DNA of 64,000 nucleotides, taken from positions 3,782,001-3,846,000 of the forward strand of contig NZ_AP022610.1 of assembly GCF_010729665.1 (NCBI RefSeq), written 5' to 3'. The notes under the pieces were generated by a model, which was not told the origin of the DNA, did no database searches, and saw only the letters and a list, made by a program, of their open reading frames with translations. How positions within the stretch are numbered: position 1 is the first letter of the stretch; each line of letters starts with the position of its first letter. Of the stretch, positions 57,600 to 64,000 are shown in pieces. The position numbers and the translations under genes were made by a program. The stretch is from Mycolicibacterium madagascariense (GTDB taxonomy: Bacteria > Actinomycetota > Actinomycetes > Mycobacteriales > Mycobacteriaceae).

Positions 57600-58468
57600 C
57601 GCGCCTGCTCCTCGCGCTTGGCTGCCCGCGAGCCGACGAGGCGCAGGACGAACAGCACCAGGAACGACACGACGAGCAGGACGATCGAGATGGCCGCGGC
57701 GCCGATCGGGTCGTCGTTCTCGATCAGCGTGCGGATCCACTGCGAGGACACCTCGGTGGTGCCGGGCACCGCGCCGCCGATCAGCACGACCGAACCGAAC
57801 TCGCCGATCGCGCGGGAGAAGGCCAACCCGGCGCCCGACAGCAACGACGGCAGGAGCGCGGGCAGCACGACCCGCAGGAAGATCGTCGGCCCGTTGGCCC
57901 CGAGCGACGCGGCTGCCTCCTCCACCTCGCGGTCGAGTTCGAGCAGCACGGGTTGGACCGAGCGCACCACGAACGGCAACGTGACGAACAGCAGGGCGAC
58001 GCCGATGCCGAGCTTGGTGTGCTGCAGGTGCAGTCCGACGGGGCTGTACGGACCGTAGAGCGCCAGCATGACCAGGCTCGCGACGATCGTCGGCAGGGCG
58101 AACGGCAGGTCGATCACCGCGTCGACGAGGCGCTTGCCCGGGAACTCGTCCCTGGTCAGCACCCAGGCCACCAGCAGGCCGAACACCAGGTTGACCACGG
58201 TGACGGCCGCCGACACCGACAGCGTGACCTCGAACGACGCCAGCGCCGAGTTGGAGGTCACCGCGTTCCAGAACGCGCTCCACCCGCCACTGACCGACTG
58301 CCACAGGATGGCCGCGAGTGGCAGCAGCACGATGACGCTGAGCCACAGCGTCGCCATCCCCACCCGCAGCGACGTCGTGCCGAAGCGGCGGCGCGGAAGG
58401 GTCGCGGCCGGACCCCCACCCGACGGGGGCCGCGCCGCGTCCGGAATCGGCGCGAGCCCCGTCGTCAT
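57596..58468 (-). CDS. cysT: Sulfate ABC transporter permease CysT
   Basis: A 290-residue permease partner of CysW. Helices start near LRVGMATLWLSVIVLLPLAA. The EAA loop is LDREVEEAAASLGANGPTIF, then LRVVLPALLPSLLSG, and FSRAIGEFGSVVLIGGAVPG is the CysT/U signature. Its start overlaps the subI stop (ATGA). M. tuberculosis equivalent is Rv2399c. Confidence 0.94.
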   Translation of the reverse strand: MTTGLAPIPDAARPPSGGGPAATLPRRRFGTTSLRVGMATLWLSVIVLLPLAAILWQSVSGGWSAFWNAVTSNSALASFEVTLSVSAAVTVVNLVFGLLVAWVLTRDEFPGKRLVDAVIDLPFALPTIVASLVMLALYGPYSPVGLHLQHTKLGIGVALLFVTLPFVVRSVQPVLLELDREVEEAAASLGANGPTIFLRVVLPALLPSLLSGAGLAFSRAIGEFGSVVLIGGAVPGTTEVSSQWIRTLIENDDPIGAAAISIVLLVVSFLVLFVLRLVGSRAAKREEQAR

Positions 58469-59502
58469 CCGGTGGCCTGCTTGTAGATCTTGGTGATCGA
58501 GCCGTTGTCCTTGTCGAACAGCGACGGGTCGACCGTGCTCCAGCCGCCGAGATCCTGGATGGTGTACAGCGTCGTGGGCATCGGGAAGTCGTTGGTGAAG
58601 TCGGCGGCCACCGCGGGATCGACGGGCCGGAAACCGGCTTGGGCCCAGATCTTTTGAGCGTCGGCGGTGTAGAGGTAGTTCTTCAGCGCGTTGGCCTGAT
58701 CGGGGTGCGTGGTGGTCGACACCACCGCGACGGGGTTCTCGATCTTGAACGTCGTCGGCGGGTTGACGTGCTCGACCGGCTTGCCCTGCCGCTCGGTGTT
58801 GATGGCCTCGTTCTCATAGCTGATCAAGACGTCACCGGTGCCTTGGACGAACAGGTCGGTGGCCTCGCGTCCGGAACCCGGCCGGGTCTTGACGTGCTGG
58901 GTCACCAGCTTGTCGACGAAGTCCAGCCCGGCGGCCGGATCCTTGCCCCCGTTGCTCTTCGCGGCGTACGGCGCCAACAGGTTCCACTTGGCCGACCCCG
59001 AACTGAGCGGGCTCGGGGTGACCACCTCGATGCCCGGCTTGAGCAGGTCGTCCCAATCCTTGATGCCCTTCGGGTTGCCCTTGCGGACGACCAGGGAGAC
59101 GACCGAGGTGAACGGGATTCCCTTAGTGGCGTCGGTGTTCCAGTCCTTGGCCACCTTGTTGGCCTTGACCAGACGGGCCACGTCGGGCTCGACGGAGAAG
59201 TTGACGATGTCGGCGGGCTTGCCGTCGACCACGCCGCGGGACTGGTCCCCCGACGCGCCGTAGGACGCCGTCACCGCGATGCCCTTGCCCTCCGGGGTCG
59301 CCGAGAACGCCGGCAGGATCTTGCTCCAGCCGGGCTCGGGTACCGAGTAGGCGACCAGGGTCAGCGTGGTGGCGGCGGCGGGCTGGCTACTGCCCCCCGC
59401 GACGTCACTGGACCCGCCGTTGCACCCGGCGATGAGGGTGGCGGTGACGGCGAGGGCACCGACGGCGGTAAGCGACCGCTTCGACGGCTTCGTGATGGAC
59501 AT
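58465..59502 (-). CDS. subI: Sulfate-binding lipoprotein SubI
   Basis: A 345-residue lipoprotein that captures sulfate outside the membrane. The lipobox is LIAGC with Cys27. The mature protein has the family elements VAYSVPEPGWSKILPAF, ASYGASGDQSRGVVDGKPAD, NFSVEPDVARLV and the later PLSSGSAKWNLLAPYAAKSN. It is the first gene of the sulfate import operon and lies 123 bp downstream of a cysteine-codon leader ORF. Confidence 0.95.
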   Translation of the reverse strand: MSITKPSKRSLTAVGALAVTATLIAGCNGGSSDVAGGSSQPAAATTLTLVAYSVPEPGWSKILPAFSATPEGKGIAVTASYGASGDQSRGVVDGKPADIVNFSVEPDVARLVKANKVAKDWNTDATKGIPFTSVVSLVVRKGNPKGIKDWDDLLKPGIEVVTPSPLSSGSAKWNLLAPYAAKSNGGKDPAAGLDFVDKLVTQHVKTRPGSGREATDLFVQGTGDVLISYENEAINTERQGKPVEHVNPPTTFKIENPVAVVSTTTHPDQANALKNYLYTADAQKIWAQAGFRPVDPAVAADFTNDFPMPTTLYTIQDLGGWSTVDPSLFDKDNGSITKIYKQATG

Positions 59503-59625
59503 GTGGTGGGGCCTTTCCTAGCGACGACGGAATGGGGTGGAAAATCCGTCGCGCGGAAAGGGACGTATCAGTCGCCGGGTACGAGGACCGCTGTCACCGA
59601 CACCACACCGCTCAACGGGATGGAG

Positions 59626-59718
59626 TCAGCGACAACAGTGCACATCGGCTACAGCGCAATTACCCACGGCAATGAGGGCCAGGACATGGCTCTCGGTAGT
59701 GCCGGACGCTGCATACAC
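59626..59718 (-). CDS. Cysteine-codon leader ORF (putative attenuator) of subI operon
   Basis: A 30-codon minus-strand ORF starting with GTG at 59718 and ending GNCAVADVHCCR before TGA: three Cys codons, two of them adjacent, within the last ten. TAGGAT, a good mycobacterial -10, lies at 59726-59731, seven bases upstream of the GTG, so transcript and ORF would start at the same base (leaderless). Together with the similar ORF before sirA it fits cysteine-responsive attenuation: plentiful Cys-tRNA lets the ribosome finish and lowers expression of the transporter. The 123 bp to subI would contain the regulatory fold. Confidence 0.78.
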   Translation of the reverse strand: MYAASGTTESHVLALIAVGNCAVADVHCCR

Positions 59719-59725
59719 GGGCCGA

Positions 59726-59731
59726 ATCCTA
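59726..59731 (-). promoter_or_regulatory. -10 element of the subI leader transcript
   Basis: TAGGAT on the minus strand, seven bases before the leader GTG at 59718. The position predicts a leaderless transcript for the sulfate import operon. Confidence 0.6.
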
Positions 59732-59752
59732 ACAGACCGCCACGACCGCACC

Positions 59753-59839
59753 TCAGCGCGCGAGCAGCCACATCACGACGACGAGCAACAGCAGCGCGAC
59801 CAGCACCAGGGTGACCCGCGAGCGGGGCATTCCGGTCAC
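59753..59839 (-). CDS. Very small membrane protein (Rv2401A-like)
   Basis: A 28-residue peptide, TGMPRSRVTLVLVALLLLVV followed by VMWLLAR, that is essentially one membrane helix with a basic start. Its GTG at 59839 overlaps the stop of the preceding small gene (GTGA), strong evidence that it is translated by coupling. Position matches Rv2401A. Function unknown. Confidence 0.55.
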   Translation of the reverse strand: MTGMPRSRVTLVLVALLLLVVVMWLLAR

Positions 59840-60030
59840 GACGGGTCCTCGTCGGTGTGGCGGGCCCGCTGGATCGCGCGGATGCCGTTGCCGAGCGCTC
59901 CGTCGAGCACGACGGCGACCGCGTAGGCCAGCAGCAGGACGACGGGCATGACGACCACCGTCTGGGCGACGAACCCGAGCCCCGAGAGCCACAGTTCGAC
60001 GCCGTCCCACCAATTGAGGATGCCGCTCAT
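59836..60030 (-). CDS. Small membrane protein (Rv2401-like)
   Basis: A 64-residue protein: SGILNWWDGVELWLSGLGFV, AQTVVVMPVVLLLAYAVAVV, then a basic-acidic tail. It has one clear membrane helix and an amphipathic, Trp-rich N-terminus. The ATG at 60030 is the only plausible start. It is coupled to the 28-residue gene downstream. Divergent from the GH15 gene. Function unknown. Confidence 0.6.
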   Translation of the reverse strand: MSGILNWWDGVELWLSGLGFVAQTVVVMPVVLLLAYAVAVVLDGALGNGIRAIQRARHTDEDPS

Positions 60031-60157
60031 GGCTCCACCCTACGAGCACGGCACCCACGGCCAGCCACATCGTCCTGCTCGCAGCGACTTCTGCGCGCAG
60101 TGGACCCCCCGTTGCCACGAGTAGACGACGGGTGCCCGCGCGGTCGATGATGTCGTG

Positions 60158-62167
60158 ATGCTACAGCACACCGAGCCCGACGACGCGGCCAGCGAGACCG
60201 AACACGTGCAGGAGGCGGCCTATACCGTCACCGCGCCCGTGCCCTATGCGCCCGGCGGACCGCTGCGCAACCCGTTCCCGCCGATCGCCGACTACGGCTT
60301 CCTCTCCGATTGCGAGAACACGTGCCTGGTGTCGTCGGCCGGATCGGTGGAGTGGCTGTGCGTGCCGAGGCCCGACTCCCCCAGCGTCTTCGGCGCGATC
60401 CTCGACCGCGGCGCCGGCCACTTCCGGCTCGGGCCGTACGGGGTGACGGTGCCGTCGGCCCGCCGCTATCTGCCCGGCAGCCTCATCATGGAGACCACGT
60501 GGCAGACCCACACCGGCTGGCTCATCGTCAGGGACGCCCTGGTGATGGGCCCGTGGCACGACCTGGATACCCGTTCGCGGACCCACCGCCGCACGCCGAT
60601 GGACTGGGACGCCGAGCACATCCTGCTGCGCACCGTGCGGTGCGTCAGCGGGGTGGTCGAGCTGGTGATGAGTTGCGAGCCGTCGTTCGACTACCACCGC
60701 GAACCCGCCACGTGGGAGTACTCGGCGGCCGCGTACGGCGAGGCGATCGCGCGCGCCAGCAAGAACCCCGAGGCCCATCCGACGCTGCGGCTCACCACCA
60801 ACCTGCGCATCGGACTCGAGGGGCACGAGGCGCGGGCGCGGACCCGGCTCACCGAGGGCGACAACGTCTTCGTCGCGCTCAGCTGGTCGGGCCACCCCGC
60901 ACCGCAGACCTTCGACGAGGCCGCCGACAAGATGTGGAAGACCAGCGAGTCCTGGCGGCAGTGGATCAACATCGGCGACTTCCCCGACCATCCGTGGCGC
61001 TCCTACCTCCAGCGCAGCGCGTTGACGCTGAAGGGCCTGACCTACTCCCCGACCGGTGCGCTACTCGCGGCGAGCACCACGTCGCTACCGGAAACTCCTC
61101 AGGGCGAACGCAATTGGGATTACCGCTACGCGTGGGTGCGCGATTCGACGTTCGCGCTGTGGGGCCTGTACACACTGGGCCTCGACCGCGAGGCCGACGA
61201 CTTCTTCTCGTTCATCGCCGACGTCTCGGGCGCCAACAACGGCGAGCGCCATCCTCTTCAGGTGATGTACGCCGTCGGAGGCGAACGCTATCTCGTCGAA
61301 GAAGAGCTCAATCACCTCTCCGGCTATGACAATTCGCGTCCGGTGCGCATCGGCAACGGTGCGTTCGATCAGATGCAGCACGACATTTGGGGCACCATGC
61401 TGGATTCGGTGTACCTGCATGCCAAGTCGCGCGAGCAGATCCCCGAGATGCTGTGGCCGGTGCTGAAACTTCAGGTCGAGGAGGCCATCGCCCACTGGCG
61501 CGAGCCCGATCGCGGGATCTGGGAGGTGCGCGGCGAACCGCAGCACTTCACGTCGAGCAAGGTCATGTGCTGGGTGGCGCTGGACCGGGGCTCGAAACTC
61601 GCCGACCTGCAGGGCGAGAAGAGCTATGCCCAGCAGTGGCGGGCGATCGCCGAAGAGATCAAGAACGACATCCTGGCCCACGGCGTCGATCACCGCGGGG
61701 CGCTGACGCAGCGCTACGGCGACGACGCGCTGGACGCCTCCCTGCTGCTCGTCCCCCTGGTGCGGTTCCTACCGTCCGACGATCCGCGGGTGCGGGCGAC
61801 CGTGTTGGCCATCGCCGACGAGCTGACCGAGAACGGCCTGGTGCTGCGCTACCGCACCGAGGAGACCGACGACGGACTGACCGGCGAGGAGGGCTCGTTC
61901 ACCATCTGCTCGTTCTGGCTGGTGTCGGCCCTGGTGGAGATCGGCGAGATCAGCCGTGCCAAGCACCTGTGCGAGCGACTGCTCTCCTTCGCCAGCCCGC
62001 TGCACCTCTACGCCGAGGAGATCGAACCGCGCACCGGACGGCATCTGGGCAACTTCCCCCAGGCGTTCACCCACCTGGCGCTGATCAACGCCGTCGTGCA
62101 CGTGATCCGGGCCGAGGAGGAAGCCGACAGCACCGGCGTCTTCCAGCCCGCCAACGCGCCAATGTAG
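60158..62167 (+). CDS. GH15-family glycosidase (trehalase-like)
   Basis: A 669-residue glycoside hydrolase of the glucoamylase/trehalase family. The N-terminal domain begins PIADYGFLSDCENTCLVSSA and contains SVEWLCVPRPDSPSVFGAIL. The (alpha/alpha)6 barrel has NWDYRYAWVRDSTFALWGLY, GNGAFDQMQHDIWGTMLDSV and EEGSFTICSFWLVSALVEIG, where one catalytic Glu is expected. It corresponds to Rv2402; mycobacterial relatives hydrolyse trehalose. A GTG three bases earlier (60155) is an alternative start. No signal peptide is seen, so it is probably cytosolic. Confidence 0.88.
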   Translation: MLQHTEPDDAASETEHVQEAAYTVTAPVPYAPGGPLRNPFPPIADYGFLSDCENTCLVSSAGSVEWLCVPRPDSPSVFGAILDRGAGHFRLGPYGVTVPSARRYLPGSLIMETTWQTHTGWLIVRDALVMGPWHDLDTRSRTHRRTPMDWDAEHILLRTVRCVSGVVELVMSCEPSFDYHREPATWEYSAAAYGEAIARASKNPEAHPTLRLTTNLRIGLEGHEARARTRLTEGDNVFVALSWSGHPAPQTFDEAADKMWKTSESWRQWINIGDFPDHPWRSYLQRSALTLKGLTYSPTGALLAASTTSLPETPQGERNWDYRYAWVRDSTFALWGLYTLGLDREADDFFSFIADVSGANNGERHPLQVMYAVGGERYLVEEELNHLSGYDNSRPVRIGNGAFDQMQHDIWGTMLDSVYLHAKSREQIPEMLWPVLKLQVEEAIAHWREPDRGIWEVRGEPQHFTSSKVMCWVALDRGSKLADLQGEKSYAQQWRAIAEEIKNDILAHGVDHRGALTQRYGDDALDASLLLVPLVRFLPSDDPRVRATVLAIADELTENGLVLRYRTEETDDGLTGEEGSFTICSFWLVSALVEIGEISRAKHLCERLLSFASPLHLYAEEIEPRTGRHLGNFPQAFTHLALINAVVHVIRAEEEADSTGVFQPANAPM

Positions 62168-62176
62168 GTCTCGGCC

Positions 62177-62809
62177 CTACCCGACGAGCGGCTTGCCCAG
62201 GGGAAGTGCCCGACCGCCGGTCTCCTCCCACAGCGCCGCGACGTAGTAGTAGGCGACGAGACCGACGAAGGCGAAGACGAACCACCCGCCGGCCTTCGTC
62301 AATGCCGTAGTGCCCGTGAGGTTTCCGATTAGCAGCAGCACCAACGCCACGTCGACGATGGCCAACAGCAGCGGGTAGGTCCACGGTAGGCGGAGGACCA
62401 GCACCGTCAGCAGGCCTATCGTCAGCAACCAACTGCCGAGCCACAGTGCCGTCGTCTGGCCCACGTCGGCCGCGGCGATGCCGAACCAGCCGTGCACGAG
62501 GCCCAGCGACAGCGCCGCGTAGCTTGCGTAGAAGCCGAAGAACACCCCGTAGACCGTGGCGTTGACGTTCTGGTTCAGCGCCGCCGCCCAGATGGTGGCC
62601 AGCAGGAGTCCAATGGCCGTGGCAGACAACAGTATCGGCACCGCCGCGGCGGCCACGTCCACGATGCCGGTGTTGGTCAGGCCGAGGCCGAATCCGCCGG
62701 CGATCACCAGTGGCAGCGCCAGTAGCCCGGGCTTGCCCTCCGTCGGGGTAGCCGGCGGAGCGACGGTTCGCTCGATGATGATGGGAGCCTCGATGGCAAG
62801 GTCGGTCAT
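62177..62809 (-). CDS. Acetate uptake transporter (GPR1/FUN34/SatP family)
   Basis: A 210-residue membrane protein with six helices. It begins LALPLVIAGGFGLGLTNTGI, carries NATVYGVFFGFYASYAALSL and FGIAAADVGQTTALWLGSWL, and ends LVAYYYVAALWEETGGRALP, a typical member of the acetate/succinate uptake family. The start at 62809 (TDLAIEAPIII) leaves a hydrophilic N-terminus. Upstream lies a 370-bp gene-free region with a 159-bp tandem duplication containing four regulator-type sites. Confidence 0.87.
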   Translation of the reverse strand: MTDLAIEAPIIIERTVAPPATPTEGKPGLLALPLVIAGGFGLGLTNTGIVDVAAAAVPILLSATAIGLLLATIWAAALNQNVNATVYGVFFGFYASYAALSLGLVHGWFGIAAADVGQTTALWLGSWLLTIGLLTVLVLRLPWTYPLLLAIVDVALVLLLIGNLTGTTALTKAGGWFVFAFVGLVAYYYVAALWEETGGRALPLGKPLVG

Positions 62810-62930
62810 TGCGCCTCTTCTCGGGTGGATTGACGAAACATAGGCCGTCATGCGCCCGCGCGTAGAGACTTGCGATCAGCCCGAAGGAATGACGCCGGGG
62901 CGGGTCTGAAGGCATGATCCCGTCCGCAGG

Positions 62931-62968
62931 CGTCATCATTGGTTGACGATCGTCATCAATCGTTGACG
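62931..62968. promoter_or_regulatory. Double palindromic site (first copy)
   Basis: CGTCA-N8-TGACG (62931-62948), two bases, CGTCA-N8-TGACG (62951-62968). The two sites are centred 20 bp apart, two helical turns, which would suit cooperative binding of two dimers. The junction TGACGATCGTCA is itself a perfect 12-bp palindrome. Confidence 0.6.
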
Positions 62969-63089
62969 CCCGCAGGGGGCATGACCCTTTCAGAGAGGCG
63001 CCGGCGTCATGCGCCTACGCGCAGAGACGTGCGTTCAGCCCGAGGGAATGACGCCGGGGCGGGTCTGAAGGCATCATCCCGTCCGCAGG

Positions 63090-63127
63090 CGTCATCATTG
63101 GTTGACGATCGTCATCAATCGTTGACG
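63090..63127. promoter_or_regulatory. Double palindromic site (second copy)
   Basis: An exact repeat of the module at 62931-62968, displaced by 159 bp (sites 63090-63107 and 63110-63127). The conservation of all four half-sites after duplication suggests they are functional. Confidence 0.6.
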
Positions 63128-63180
63128 CCCGCAGGGGGCATGGTCCTTTCAGAGAGGCGCCACTACACAGAGGAGCGCCA

Positions 63181-63999
63181 CTACACGCGCGCGGGCACCG
63201 ACAGGGGCTGGGAGATCTCGTCGGCGAGCGAGGTGTCGGTGAACGCGCCGCGGTACTGTGCGGCGGGATGGGTGGCAGGCAGTCGGTCGGCTCCGCCACC
63301 GGAGAGCTTGTGCCGCAGCGTTCCTGACTTGTCGACGGTCAGCAGCCCGCGCTTGCGCAGCTCGGGAAACAGGTTCTCGGCGATGTCGGAGAACGTCCCC
63401 GGCCGGACGGCGTGGAACACGTTGACGCCGTCGATGCCCGCGTCGCGCCATTCCTCGAGCTTGTCCGCGACCTCCTCGGGCGAGCCCACGATGCGGCTGC
63501 TGCGTTCGAACGCGCGGCCGAGATCGGCGATCGTGGGATCGGTGGTTCCCGCTGCCTCTCCCGCGAACCGGGCCCACCCCTGCACCCCCTGCACCTCGCC
63601 GAGATCCGACAGTCGAGTGTCGAGCGGCAGGGCACCGGCGTCCACGCCCGCATCACCGAGGATGTGGCACAACACCCCCTCCAGCGAGACCAGTTCCTCC
63701 ATCCGCGCTTCCTTCTCCCTGGCCTCCTCGCTGGTGCGACCCACGATGAGTGACAGCCCCTGGAAGAACTTCACGTCATACGGGTCGCGGCCGTATTCGG
63801 CTGCGAGCGCACGGGTCTCGCCGATCAGGCCCCTGGCCGACTCCGGGTTCGGGCTCGAGATGAAGACGCCCTCGGCGTTGCGCGCCGAGAACCGTTGTCC
63901 CACAGGAGAAGCGCCCGCCTGGAACAGCACCGGCGTCCGCTGCGGCGACGGCGTGACGAAGTGCGGACCCTCCACCGAGTAGTGGGTGCCGACGTGGTT
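63181..63999 (-). CDS. LLM-class flavin-dependent monooxygenase, C-terminal part
   Basis: The window holds 272 residues, open to the right edge, from NHVGTHYSVEGPHFVTPSPQ onward. RTPVLFQAGASPVGQRFSAR and FISSPNPESARGL are typical of the NtaA/SnaA/DszA subgroup of the luciferase-like family, FMNH2-dependent monooxygenases. A GTG at 63975 exists, but the coding pattern clearly continues beyond it, so the true start is outside the window. These enzymes usually work with a separate flavin reductase; substrate unknown. Confidence 0.87.
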   Translation of the reverse strand, partial: NHVGTHYSVEGPHFVTPSPQRTPVLFQAGASPVGQRFSARNAEGVFISSPNPESARGLIGETRALAAEYGRDPYDVKFFQGLSLIVGRTSEEAREKEARMEELVSLEGVLCHILGDAGVDAGALPLDTRLSDLGEVQGVQGWARFAGEAAGTTDPTIADLGRAFERSSRIVGSPEEVADKLEEWRDAGIDGVNVFHAVRPGTFSDIAENLFPELRKRGLLTVDKSGTLRHKLSGGGADRLPATHPAAQYRGAFTDTSLADEISQPLSVPARV

Positions 64000-64000
64000 G

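Larger units (their letters stand above)
62847..63161. repeat. 159-bp tandem duplication upstream of the transporter gene
   Basis: Copy 1 (62847-63002) and copy 2 (63006-63161) are nearly identical, with an offset of exactly 159 bp; differences are concentrated in the first 35 bp. Each copy holds two 18-bp palindromic sites. The region between 62810 and 63180 has no gene I can support; weak frames crossing it are repeat artefacts. Confidence 0.92.

Noticed and set aside
62847..63161. CRISPR array
   Set aside because: Only two long copies in direct tandem with no short repeats separated by unique spacers and no cas genes.
62939..63982. 347-residue plus-strand frame spanning the 159-bp repeats and the LLM gene
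   Set aside because: It is open only because the duplication repeats the frame and because it runs opposite the flavin monooxygenase gene, whose motifs are convincing.

Overview
The window is high-GC DNA from a mycobacterium, most likely a fast-growing Mycolicibacterium-type species. From about 17.7 kb to the right edge the genes follow the order remembered for the M. tuberculosis chromosome from about Rv2314c to Rv2402. In sequence these are tldE/tldD, uspABC, an ECF transporter with a MarR regulator, dnaG/dgt, a TPM-domain protein, glyS, uppS/recO/amiA2/era, a CNNM-CBS protein, ybeY, phoH, rsmE/dnaJ2/hrcA, hemW, sirA-cysH-chelatase, cysA-cysW-cysT-subI and a GH15 glycosidase. Family calls rest on motifs read by eye and remembered family sequences; no database search was run.

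Layout. (1) 1-6.3 kb is an accessory segment: the end of a DHA2-type efflux pump, two short-chain dehydrogenases, an NmrA-like reductase, a 2Fe-2S ferredoxin-like protein, a TetR regulator, and two gene remnants (AhpD-like and MmpL). (2) 6.3-17.7 kb is a composite island at the 3' end of a CAU-anticodon tRNA gene. The intact tRNA lies at 17669-17742, and copies of its 3' part lie at 10666-10713 and 6302-6340. This is the pattern left by successive integrations. The outer interval carries one large secreted repeat protein. The inner interval carries an integrase remnant, a decayed IS3-family element, an IS256-family element, phage-like gene fragments, an HEAGH metallopeptidase-like gene, two small secreted proteins, and a two-gene operon of unknown function at 10959-12484. 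(3) 17.7-64 kb is core chromosome.

How the genes work together. The sulfate block forms one assimilation unit. SubI-CysT-CysW-CysA import sulfate, CysH and SirA reduce it to sulfide, and the CbiX-like chelatase supplies siroheme iron for SirA. Both sulfur operons are preceded by a very short, apparently leaderless ORF ending in cysteine codons (52342-52437 and 59626-59718), which fits cysteine-responsive attenuation as described in mycobacteria. The 40-51 kb block is mostly housekeeping genes in translationally coupled strings: uppS/recO, era/CNNM/ybeY/phoH, rsmE/dnaJ2/hrcA.

The most novel element is the two-gene operon at 10959-12484. It pairs a stand-alone GT51 (peptidoglycan glycosyltransferase-like) domain, whose second catalytic glutamate is replaced by glutamine, with a protein carrying a PD-(D/E)XK-like motif. 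It is lower in GC than its neighbours and sits in a tRNA-targeted island next to an integrase remnant, so a phage-defence or conflict role is a reasonable hypothesis. Other notable structures are a 159-bp tandem duplication holding four copies of a CGTCA-N8-TGACG site upstream of the acetate-transporter gene, and a 26-bp duplication at the uppS junction that creates a nine-codon relay ORF.
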